7,201 nt of DNA, taken from assembly GCA_947644475.1 (NCBI GenBank), contig CANRZQ010000136.1, forward strand, positions 1 to 7,201, in the 5' to 3' direction. How positions within the stretch are numbered: the first letter of the stretch is position 1; each line of letters begins with the position of its first letter. Origin of the DNA: an uncultured Muribaculaceae bacterium. GTDB lineage: Bacteria; Bacteroidota; Bacteroidia; Bacteroidales; Muribaculaceae. Made by a program: the position numbers and the translations under genes. Under the pieces are notes generated by a model that saw only the letters and a list, made by a program, of their open reading frames with translations, was not told the DNA's origin and searched no databases. Below are positions 1-6,011 of this stretch, in pieces.

Positions 1-1055
1 TCGATTTCATAAATTTTGTCAATCGGCCGGAGCATTATGCCCATCTTTCCGGCGTCGGTGAGTTTTACGGGAACAGTGAGTTGCATTCCGTCGCGCAGCA
101 CCCCTACCTCAACCTCGCTGCCCTTGTGGCTTTCGAGCGCAGGATAGAATTCAGTCATCGACGGTGTGGAGACACCGGCCACGCTCACGATGCGGTCGCC
201 CTTGGCAATACCGGCATCGGCGGCGGGTCCGGCCGGCACGTCGTCGACAAACACGGGACAGCGGAACGCCATGGGGAAAGTCTGGGAGGCAAGCATCGAG
301 TCGCGCACGGCGGCAGACACAGTCACCTTCACGGTGTCGCGCCGGTCGCGCAGCACGGTAATCTCAGCGCCGGCCTGAATCATATCAAGGCCAAGGCCGG
401 TGTCTTTTGCATCGGCGCGCTTGCCGTTTACAGCAAGGAGGATGTCGCCGTTGCGAAGTCCGGCATCAAGCAGAGGACCGGCATAGTTCATGCCTTCGTA
501 TGCTTCCTGATACACGGGTATACGCTCGCCCCAATGGTAGGCGATGCCCGAATATATCACTATGGCAAGCAGGAAATTGAACACCACGCCGGCCACCATC
601 ACGCAGAAACGCTGCCAAGCCGGCTTGGTGCGGAATTCCCATGACTGCGGCTCGGCTTCGAGATCGGCCGCCGACTTGGTCTCATCCACCATGCCGGCAA
701 TGTCGCAATAGCCGCCCAGAGGGAGCCAGCCGAGACCATACATTGTTGCGGCCCACGACGGACGCCCCTTGCGGTTGGTCGCGGAGAATTTTTTTGTTTT
801 CAATGTAAGCAGCGCACGCGGCTCTTCGGTGGTCTTGCCGTCGGCCTCTGTCTTACGCGTCCATGCGCCCAGTTCTATTTTGCCTTCCGAGGGATAGTAT
901 TTCAACAGAGAGAACCAAGGATTGAAAAACAGGTAGAAGCGGTTAACCTTTATGCCAAAAGCGCGGGCAAGCAGATAGTGTCCGCACTCGTGAATAAACA
1001 CAAGGATTACGAGAGCCGTGATCAACTGCACGGCTTTCATCAGAAATATTTCCAT
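1..1055 (-). CDS. rseP: RseP-family site-2 intramembrane zinc metalloprotease, C-terminus cut by the window edge
   Basis: Inner-membrane site-2 protease. The family cuts single-pass membrane substrates such as anti-sigma factors and remnant signal peptides. I translated the minus strand from the ATG at 1055; 351 codons are present and the frame is still open at the edge. Visible features are a first membrane segment (about residues 8-30) carrying the zinc-protease motif HECGH at 22-26, a Bacteroidota-type loop with LPLGGYCDIAGM at 111-122, a second membrane segment at about 149-173, then two PDZ-like domains (about 185-250 and 265-330) with GLRNGDILLAVNG and GIAKGDRIVSVAG. The family is usually around 450 residues, so roughly 100 are missing, including the membrane segment with the third zinc ligand (LDG-type motif). 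The start shares one base with the dxr stop (TGATG), implying translational coupling. An in-frame ATG at 1040 is an alternative start but would shorten the first membrane segment. The family call is very secure; the substrate is unknown. Confidence 0.95.
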   Translation of the reverse strand, partial: MEIFLMKAVQLITALVILVFIHECGHYLLARAFGIKVNRFYLFFNPWFSLLKYYPSEGKIELGAWTRKTEADGKTTEEPRALLTLKTKKFSATNRKGRPSWAATMYGLGWLPLGGYCDIAGMVDETKSAADLEAEPQSWEFRTKPAWQRFCVMVAGVVFNFLLAIVIYSGIAYHWGERIPVYQEAYEGMNYAGPLLDAGLRNGDILLAVNGKRADAKDTGLGLDMIQAGAEITVLRDRRDTVKVTVSAAVRDSMLASQTFPMAFRCPVFVDDVPAGPAADAGIAKGDRIVSVAGVSTPSMTEFYPALESHKGSEVEVGVLRDGMQLTVPVKLTDAGKMGIMLRPIDKIYEI

Positions 1056-2221
1056 CAGCGGGAGTTTTTAATACATTCGGCGGCGATGCGGCGTGATTCG
1101 GCGTTGGTGGCCACATAGTCATCGTAATTGGGGTTTATTATATAATGTACGCGCGCGAGCGTAGACATTATCGTATCATAAATTTGAGGGAAGGCTATCT
1201 TGCCTTCAAGGAAGGCTGCAACGCCTATTTCGTTTGCCGCATTTATCACGCAAGCCGTGTTACCCCCTTTTTGAAGAGCATGGTATGCGAGGTTGAGCGC
1301 CGGGAACTTTTCGGTGTCGGGAGCGAGGAACGTAAGTTGCGACATCTGCTCGAGCGTGAGCGGAGGCAACGAGTAGTCGTCGCGTCGCGTGCAGCCGAGG
1401 GCATAGGCTATCGGCAGGCGCATATCGGGAGTGCCCAGCTGTGCTTTTATCGCTCCGTCGGCAAACTCCACCATCGAGTGCACGATCGACTGCGGATGCA
1501 CTACGGCTGAAATATGCCCGGCATCGATGCCAAACAGCCAGCGCGCCTCGATAATCTCAAAAGCCTTGTTCATCATCGTGGCCGAGTCGATGGTGATTTT
1601 AGCGCCCATGTTCCAGTTGGGATGATGCAGGGCGTCGGCCACAGTGGCAGTTGCCATCTGCTCCCGTGTCCATGTACGGAATGGGCCGCCCGACGCAGTG
1701 ATTATAAGCCTGCGCACGTCCTCGGGACGCTCGCCGCGAAGGCATTGGTATATAGCCGAATGTTCGGAATCGACAGGATAGATTTTCGACGGCGATGTTT
1801 TCAGCAGCTCATCAATAAGCGCGCCGGCCACAACGAGCGTCTCCTTGTTGGCCAGGGCAATATCCTTGCCGGCGCGGATTGCTGCTATGGTAGGAGCCAG
1901 CCCGCTATAACCGACAGTGGCCGTAAGCACCATGTCGACGTCTTCCCGCGACATGGCCTCCACGAGCGCATCGTCGCCCGCAGCCGTATCGATTCCAAGC
2001 GGAGCGAGAGCCTCCCTAAGCCGCGGATAGGCAGCCTCGTCGGCTATGACGGCAAGCGTGGGCCTGAACTCGCGCGCAAGAGCGATGAGGTCGTCGACCT
2101 TACGCCCGGCAGCAAGCACCGTCGCCCTGTAAGCGCCGCCGCTGCGACGTATTATATCAAGCGTCTGACGCCCGATAGAACCCGTAGCGCCAAGCACCGC
2201 TATATTCTTACATTTTTCCAT
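1055..2221 (-). CDS. dxr: 1-deoxy-D-xylulose 5-phosphate reductoisomerase
   Basis: Cytoplasmic enzyme that converts 1-deoxy-D-xylulose 5-phosphate to 2-C-methyl-D-erythritol 4-phosphate using NADPH, the second step of the MEP isoprenoid pathway. From the ATG at 2221 the protein has 388 residues, a normal family length. Motifs in order are the NADPH-binding GATGSIG at 11-17, ALANKETLV at 122-130, the metal-site DSE at 151-153, SGGPF at 177-181, HPNWNMG at 200-206, and NKAFE at 218-222, where E222 matches the third metal ligand (Glu231 in E. coli). LGTPDMRLPIAYAL at 262-275 and the C-terminal helical part complete the protein. All catalytic residues I can place are present. In-frame ATG (2239) and TTG (2248) codons lie upstream, but they would put the -7 promoter box inside the gene and add residues before the conserved N-terminus, so I chose 2221. 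The gene leads into rseP with a one-base overlap. Confidence 0.97.
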   Translation of the reverse strand: MEKCKNIAVLGATGSIGRQTLDIIRRSGGAYRATVLAAGRKVDDLIALAREFRPTLAVIADEAAYPRLREALAPLGIDTAAGDDALVEAMSREDVDMVLTATVGYSGLAPTIAAIRAGKDIALANKETLVVAGALIDELLKTSPSKIYPVDSEHSAIYQCLRGERPEDVRRLIITASGGPFRTWTREQMATATVADALHHPNWNMGAKITIDSATMMNKAFEIIEARWLFGIDAGHISAVVHPQSIVHSMVEFADGAIKAQLGTPDMRLPIAYALGCTRRDDYSLPPLTLEQMSQLTFLAPDTEKFPALNLAYHALQKGGNTACVINAANEIGVAAFLEGKIAFPQIYDTIMSTLARVHYIINPNYDDYVATNAESRRIAAECIKNSR

Positions 2222-2225
2222 AGCG

Positions 2226-2233
2226 CAAAGATA
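2226..2233 (-). promoter_or_regulatory. Bacteroidota -7 promoter box for dxr-rseP (leaderless transcript likely)
   Basis: On the minus strand this reads TATCTTTG, an exact match to the Bacteroidota -7 consensus TAnnTTTG. It lies four bases (2225-2222) before the dxr ATG at 2221. In this phylum transcription normally starts a few bases after the box, so the mRNA would begin at or within a few bases of the ATG. No good TTG-type -33 element is at the usual 19-21 base spacing; there is only a T-run (TTTTTCC on the minus strand). The box is seen directly; its use and the leaderless start are inferred. Confidence 0.6.
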
Positions 2234-2264
2234 CAACATTTCCTCCAATTTTGGAAAAATTTGT

Positions 2265-2272
2265 TATCTTTG
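2265..2272 (+). promoter_or_regulatory. Divergent Bacteroidota -7 promoter box facing the CotH-family gene
   Basis: This reads TATCTTTG, matching TAnnTTTG, and is the exact inverted copy of the dxr box at 2226-2233 (a 9-bp inverted repeat including the flanking GC pair, 2225-2233 and 2265-2273). A transcript would start near 2277-2280 and carry a leader of about 180 bases before the ATG at 2458. No convincing -33 element lies 19-21 bases upstream. It may drive the CotH-family gene, the possible small frame within the leader, or both. Confidence 0.45.
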
Positions 2273-2428
2273 CACCAACATACAGGATATTGCCTCTGCG
2301 GCATCCCATTGGGATGCCGATATGCCAATTTCGCAAGCCATCATAGCACAGAGACTTTTGAATCCGAACTGGAAACGCTCCTGTTAACGAACGGTATTAC
2401 ACCCGATGAATTTATCGACACTTTATAA
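2273..2428 (+). other. Leader region with a possible small ORF lacking ATG
   Basis: This stretch lies between the rightward -7 box and the CotH-family gene. One frame is open through all of it and ends at TAA 2426-2428. Its last part reads protein-like, with SELETLLLTNGITPDEF near the end. It has no ATG here; the only in-frame candidate starts are TTG at 2270 (inside the -7 box) and TTG at 2309 (in the hairpin, giving 39 codons). A second tiny frame, ATG 2322 to TAA 2387, would encode 21 residues starting MPISQAIIAQRLL. The long open frame continues from sequence antisense to dxr, so openness alone means little. I do not recognise either peptide. It could equally be an untranslated leader or a gene remnant. 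Confidence 0.25.
2299..2319 (+). promoter_or_regulatory. Perfect 9-bp hairpin in the leader of the CotH-family gene
   Basis: CGGCATCCC (2299-2307), a three-base spacer ATT, and GGGATGCCG (2311-2319) form a perfect, GC-rich inverted repeat. It starts about 20 bases after the expected transcription start of the rightward promoter. No T-run follows, so it does not look like an intrinsic terminator. It could be an RNA leader structure (stability or attenuation) or a dyad-symmetric protein binding site. The dyad is certain; the function is not known. Confidence 0.5.
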
Positions 2429-2457
2429 CAATCCTAAATAATTCATTTTCCCATTTG

Positions 2458-4416
2458 ATGTTACGAAATCTTCTTGCAATCGCGCTGGCCGCGGCAGCCA
2501 CCTTCCACGCCAATGCGGCCGACGCCAAACTTTCCGGCTCTGTCATCGGCTCCACTTATTCCGTAGATTACAGGACAGGACAAAAGTCAACCACCGTCAA
2601 CACCGCCGCCGATGCCTTCGACGGCAATCTCTCGACTTATTTTGCCTCATACGACCGTTCATACACCTGGGCCGGACTCGACCTCGGCGAAAAGCATGTG
2701 ATAACCCGCGTGGGTTGGTCGCCGCGTAACGACGGCCTCGGCCCGGGACGCATGGTTTTCGGCATGTTCCAGGGCGCAAACAGCCCCGATTTCCTAGACG
2801 CCGTGCCCATCTATATGATTACAGAAAAAGGCACGATAGGCGTAATGGACTACTCCGACGTCGATTGCTCGCGCGGCTTCCGCTATGTCCGCTATGTTGG
2901 CCCCTCCGATGCCCGATGCAACATCGCCGAAATTGAATTTTACGGCCACAAAGGCGAGGGCGACGACTCTCGGCTCTATCGCATAACTAACCTCCCCACT
3001 GTGTGCATCAACACCGTCAACGCCGAGGAGCCGTACGACAAGGAGCACAACATCACCTCGGAGATAATCGTGCTCTCCGAGGAAGACGGAGCACCCTATG
3101 TGCTCGACGCCCCCGGAGAGTCGCGCCTGCGCGGCAACGCCTCAATGCAGTTCCCCAAAAAGCCCTACCGCATAAAATTCGACAAAAAGCAGCGCATACT
3201 TCCCGACGCTCCGGCAAAGGTAAAGAAATGGACGCTAATCAACAACTACGGCGACAAATCCCTGATGCGCAACGCCATAGCCTTCGAGGCAAGCCGTCTA
3301 AGCGGACTTGAATACACCCCTTACTGCCGCCCGGTCGACGTGGTGCTCAATGGCGAATACAAGGGCAACTACCAACTGTGCGACCAGGTAGAGGTAAATC
3401 CCGGCCGTGTCGACATCGACGAGATGGCTCCGACCGACATCGCCGGCGACGCCCTCACCGGAGGCTATCTTCTCGAAGTAGACGGATATGCCGACCAGGA
3501 AATATCATGGTTCATGTCCAATCAAGGCATTCCGGTCACCATCAAATCGCCAAAAGACGACGAGATTGTCCCCGAGCAGAAAAGATATATCACCGACGTG
3601 TTCAACGACATGGAGGCCCGCATCAGCAAAGGGCAGTACGACGAGCAGACGGGCTACCGCGCGATTCTCGACGTGCCCTCATTCCTGCGCCATTTCATCG
3701 TGGGCGAGTTTTCCGGAAACACTGACACATACTGGAGCACATATTTCTACAAACGCCGCAACGACCCGCATCTCTACTGCGGCCCGGTGTGGGACTTTGA
3801 CATCGCCTTCGACAACGACAACCGCACATATCCGGTAAACAGCAAATCGACATTCCTGTGCCTCGACAATTCCGCCAGCGGCGCAGGCTCAATGGGTTCT
3901 TTTGTTCGCAAAGTGCTCTACTGGGACAGCAAGACCATGACCGAACTGAAACAACTTTGGTCGACCCTCCGCAACTCCCGCGATTTCACTGTCGACCACT
4001 TCAATAATTACATCGACGGCCTCGCCGCCGACATGGACGCATCGCTGCGCCTCAACTTCATGCGCTGGCCCATCCTCAACCAATATGTGCACCAAAACCC
4101 CAAAGTGTACAATACCTACGGCGAGGCCATCAAGGATGTCAAAGATTTCATTTCTACACGCATCGGCTGGCTCGACGACAAGATCGGCTACGACCCCGAC
4201 TACAACGCAATAGCCGACATCGAGACTTCCGCCGGGGTCCTCACGGCCTCTGTAATTGCCGGACGCGTCCATGTATCAGCCGAAGCCACCGTGTTCGACA
4301 CCTGCGGCCGCACCGTCGGCACTGCCGCCCCTTCCTCCCCTCTCCTGCTCCCTGCCCCCGGCTTATACATAGCCGTCGCACCGGGCCTTGCTCCGGCCAA
4401 AATCATTCATCATTAA
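2458..4416 (+). CDS. Secreted CotH-family (kinase-like) protein with F5/8-type-C-like N-terminal domain
   Basis: Exported 652-residue protein. Residues 1-20 are a signal peptide with likely cleavage after AHANA-type sequence (HANA|AD); there is no lipobox cysteine. Residues about 25-163 look like an F5/8 type C (discoidin, carbohydrate-binding-like) domain: AFDGNLSTYF at 53-62, WAGLDLG at 71-77, and CNIAEIEFYG at 154-163. Residues about 178-572 match the CotH family (PF08757): RLRGNASMQFPKKPYRIKF at 223-241, NGEYKGNYQLCDQVEV at 298-313, GGYLLEVDG at 335-343, and GPVWDFDIAFDND at 442-454, whose WDFD holds the expected metal-binding acids. Bacillus CotH is an atypical protein kinase of spore coat proteins; the substrate here is unknown. 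Residues about 588-652 resemble a type IX secretion C-terminal sorting domain (VFDTCGRTV, then PGLYIAV and a basic-aliphatic end), but weakly. The ATG at 2458 was preferred to the TTG just before it. No Shine-Dalgarno is visible. The gene appears monocistronic, bounded by the divergent promoter region and a long inverted repeat. Confidence 0.9.
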   Translation: MLRNLLAIALAAAATFHANAADAKLSGSVIGSTYSVDYRTGQKSTTVNTAADAFDGNLSTYFASYDRSYTWAGLDLGEKHVITRVGWSPRNDGLGPGRMVFGMFQGANSPDFLDAVPIYMITEKGTIGVMDYSDVDCSRGFRYVRYVGPSDARCNIAEIEFYGHKGEGDDSRLYRITNLPTVCINTVNAEEPYDKEHNITSEIIVLSEEDGAPYVLDAPGESRLRGNASMQFPKKPYRIKFDKKQRILPDAPAKVKKWTLINNYGDKSLMRNAIAFEASRLSGLEYTPYCRPVDVVLNGEYKGNYQLCDQVEVNPGRVDIDEMAPTDIAGDALTGGYLLEVDGYADQEISWFMSNQGIPVTIKSPKDDEIVPEQKRYITDVFNDMEARISKGQYDEQTGYRAILDVPSFLRHFIVGEFSGNTDTYWSTYFYKRRNDPHLYCGPVWDFDIAFDNDNRTYPVNSKSTFLCLDNSASGAGSMGSFVRKVLYWDSKTMTELKQLWSTLRNSRDFTVDHFNNYIDGLAADMDASLRLNFMRWPILNQYVHQNPKVYNTYGEAIKDVKDFISTRIGWLDDKIGYDPDYNAIADIETSAGVLTASVIAGRVHVSAEATVFDTCGRTVGTAAPSSPLLLPAPGLYIAVAPGLAPAKIIHH

Positions 4417-4489
4417 GGATAAAGTATAAGTGATGAGTGATAAAGTTCAACCCGAACCACTTTATCTCTCATCACTTATGCTTTATACC
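4417..4489 (+). repeat. Long imperfect inverted repeat directly after the CotH-family gene
   Basis: Arms at 4417-4446 and 4459-4489 pair almost throughout. The core ATAAGTGATGAG (4426-4437) pairs perfectly with CTCATCACTTAT (4468-4479). GATAAAGT (4439-4446) pairs with ACTTTATC (4459-4466), and the outer GGATAAAG pairs with CTTTATACC with one bulged base. There is one T-T mismatch, one G-T pair and a 12-base loop. GATAAAGT also occurs twice in the left arm (4418-4425 and 4439-4446). The element begins on the first base after the TAA stop and is AT-rich compared with the coding DNA around it. No T-run follows, so it is not a standard intrinsic terminator. It may form or stabilise the mRNA 3' end, or be a copy of a dispersed palindromic repeat. 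Confidence 0.85.
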
Positions 4490-4517
4490 TATTCCGAACC
4501 AAACTGCCGCCCTGAAT

Positions 4518-4540
4518 GTTGTTTATCACAAAAAAACAAC
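4518..4540 (+). repeat. Short inverted repeat just before a start codon
   Basis: GTTGTTT (4518-4524) and AAACAAC (4534-4540) form a perfect 7-bp dyad with a nine-base A-rich loop, ending four bases before the ATG at 4545. It could modulate initiation of the 78-residue gene, but such AT-rich dyads arise by chance and the stem is weak. Confidence 0.35.
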
Positions 4541-4544
4541 GATT

Positions 4545-4781
4545 ATGGACGACAGACTATCTTACCGCGAGAAAGAAGCGCTGCCCGATTCAATGTTCGG
4601 GCTTCCCGAACGCCGTGAATACCCGATGCCCGACGCCGCACACGTCCGGGCCGCCGAGGCTTATTTCCGATATTGCCCCGAGGACTTGCGTCCGAGGCTG
4701 GCAAGGGCCATACTCCAACGGGCAAAGGAATTCGGCGTAGATGTGGAATCTCCCGTCATTCTCGGATATGCCAAACAATAA
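4545..4781 (+). CDS. Small hypothetical protein resembling phage-associated DUF6582-type proteins
   Basis: A 78-residue soluble protein, predicted cytoplasmic, with no signal peptide or membrane segment. It reads YREKEALPDSMFGLPERREYP (residues 7-27 region), then PMPDAAHVRAAEAYFRY at 27-43 and RPRLARAILQRAKEFGVDV at 49-67. From memory, this pattern (ALPDS-F-P--R-YP--D--HVR-A---F, then a basic helix ending in AKEFGV-V) occurs in small proteins and protein tails found in phage and mobile regions of Firmicutes and Bacteroidota, sometimes labelled DUF6582. That assignment needs a profile search. Function is unknown. The ATG at 4545 was chosen because the longer in-frame start at 4437 would run through the loop and right arm of the 4417-4489 inverted repeat. 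The gene has no clear -7 box and no Shine-Dalgarno, and ends about 45 bases before lnb. No other phage gene is nearby. Confidence 0.75.
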   Translation: MDDRLSYREKEALPDSMFGLPERREYPMPDAAHVRAAEAYFRYCPEDLRPRLARAILQRAKEFGVDVESPVILGYAKQ

Positions 4782-4785
4782 TTAC

Positions 4786-4816
4786 TTGGCAGATTGCAAA
4801 AAAAAGATTACTTTTG
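4786..4816 (+). promoter_or_regulatory. Bacteroidota promoter for lnb and the downstream phosphatase-like gene
   Basis: A TTG (4786-4788) is separated by 20 bases from TACTTTTG (4809-4816), which matches the -7 consensus TAnnTTTG. The spacing fits the usual 19-21 bases of Bacteroidota housekeeping promoters, making this the best promoter in the window. The expected start at about 4821-4823 leaves only about 4-6 bases before the ATG at 4827, so the transcript is nearly leaderless. It begins just after the stop codon of the 78-residue gene, so lnb need not depend on read-through from it. Confidence 0.7.
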
Positions 4817-4826
4817 CAGCGAAAAT

Positions 4827-6011
4827 ATGATGAACAGTATCAGACATATTATCGCTGCATTTCTTTGTGCCTTTTTGGCCGCGGCGGCTTATGCATCGCC
4901 AGCGTCGAAAACGCCGGAGGTGAGTTTCATCGTCGTGGAACCGGGCCCCGAGGTGTTCGAACTCGAAGGACACGCCGCCCTGCGGGTAAATGGCGGTCCG
5001 ATGTCCGATTTCATGGTGACATACGGGGTGTTCGACTTCGACTCGCCGAATTTCATATATCGCTTCGTGAAAGGTGACGCCGAGTATTCCATGGGCATCA
5101 TCCCCTGGCGTTATGTCTCGGAGGCTTACCGCCGCGAGGGACGCACCCTCATGGAATATCCTCTTGCACTCGATTCCACTGCCACCGCGCGGCTCATGGA
5201 GATGATTTACGACAACTACCGCCCCGAAAACCGCTACTACCGTTACAATTACGTGCTCGACAACTGCGTGACGCGCCCCCTGCGGATTGTCGAACTCGCC
5301 CTTGGCGACTCCATAATCATAGACGAGCCGGATTCAGAAGCCGCCGCCGACCGCACATTCCGCCAAGTCATGCGGCGTTACCACAGAAATTATCCCTGGT
5401 ACCAGTTTGGCATCGACATAGCCCTCGGCTCGGGCATCGACCGCGAAATAACCCCGCGAGAGAAATCTTTTGCCCCGGTAGTCATAGCCGACCAGTTGCC
5501 GGCAGCCACAGTCGGAGGCCTTGCGCTCTCCGGCGAAGGCAAAATCCTGCAACAAGGAAAAGAATCGGCCATTCAAGGCCCCACGCCGTGGTTCCTCACC
5601 CCGGACACAGTGTTCTGGCTGCTTTTCGCTTTTTGCTGCATCATCACCGTGCGCGACATTCGCCACGGGCACACCACACGCTGGCTCGACACCACGCTCT
5701 ACGGAGTGTTCGGCCTGGCCGGACTTCTGCTCACTTTCCTCATTTTCGTTTCTATCCACGAAGCCACTTCACCCAACTGGCTCTATGGGTGGCTCAACCC
5801 CTTCTGCCTCATCGCCGCCGCAGGCATATGGATAAAAAAATGGAAAAATGCGGTAATTTGCTATCAATTTATTAACTTTGCAGTGCTTATTGCGCTTTGC
5901 CTGCTATGGCCACTCACGGGACAAGCCTTCAACACGGCTTTTATCCCGCTCGTCGGCTGCGACTTAATGCGCTCTGCATCATATATTTATGTCAATAAGA
6001 TTAAGAAATAA
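4827..6011 (+). CDS. lnb: Lipoprotein N-acyltransferase Lnb (DUF4105 family)
   Basis: A 394-residue envelope protein of the DUF4105 family (PF13387). A Bacteroides member has been reported to N-acylate diacylated lipoproteins, replacing Lnt; I recall this from the literature and the role here is by homology. Residues 1-24 are a signal peptide or N-terminal anchor. The periplasmic domain (about 31-230) shows ELEGHAALRV at 45-54, YGVFDFDSPNF at 66-76, FVKGDAEYSMG at 80-90, PENRYYRYNYVLDNCVTRP at 133-151, and IALGSGIDREITPREKSFAP at 198-217. His49 and Cys147 are the likely catalytic pair, as in papain/NlpC-like acyltransferases. The C-terminal part has about five membrane segments (roughly 259-276, 290-311, 321-336, 341-361, 366-385) with SPNWLYGWLNPF between the second and third. 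The first of two adjacent ATGs (4827, 4830) was chosen; an upstream TTG at 4794 would overlap the promoter. The 3' end overlaps the next gene by 23 bases, so the two are an operon. Confidence 0.9.
   Translation: MMNSIRHIIAAFLCAFLAAAAYASPASKTPEVSFIVVEPGPEVFELEGHAALRVNGGPMSDFMVTYGVFDFDSPNFIYRFVKGDAEYSMGIIPWRYVSEAYRREGRTLMEYPLALDSTATARLMEMIYDNYRPENRYYRYNYVLDNCVTRPLRIVELALGDSIIIDEPDSEAAADRTFRQVMRRYHRNYPWYQFGIDIALGSGIDREITPREKSFAPVVIADQLPAATVGGLALSGEGKILQQGKESAIQGPTPWFLTPDTVFWLLFAFCCIITVRDIRHGHTTRWLDTTLYGVFGLAGLLLTFLIFVSIHEATSPNWLYGWLNPFCLIAAAGIWIKKWKNAVICYQFINFAVLIALCLLWPLTGQAFNTAFIPLVGCDLMRSASYIYVNKIKK

Noticed and set aside
81..644. Plus-strand open frame of 187 codons opposite rseP
   Set aside because: Its translation is rich in His, Gly and Ala and shows no family motif, whereas the opposite strand encodes a complete set of RseP features.
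2222..2248. Longer dxr start codons (ATG at 2239, TTG at 2248)
   Set aside because: They would put the -7 box inside the coding sequence and add residues before the usual N-terminus, which begins a few residues before GATGSIG.
1514..2428. Long plus-strand open frame of about 300 codons opposite dxr
   Set aside because: Most of it is the antisense shadow of the secure dxr gene in GC-rich DNA. Only its last 40 or so codons lie outside dxr and are treated separately as a possible small ORF.
4417..4489. Standard rho-independent terminator
   Set aside because: The stem is AT-rich and very long, and no T-run follows it on either strand, so I record it as an inverted repeat.
4437..4544. N-terminal extension of the 78-residue gene from the ATG at 4437
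   Set aside because: The extra 36 codons run through the palindrome loop and right arm and do not resemble the rest of the protein.
5334..5759. Minus-strand open frame within lnb
   Set aside because: It is a shadow of lnb with no start context or recognisable motif.
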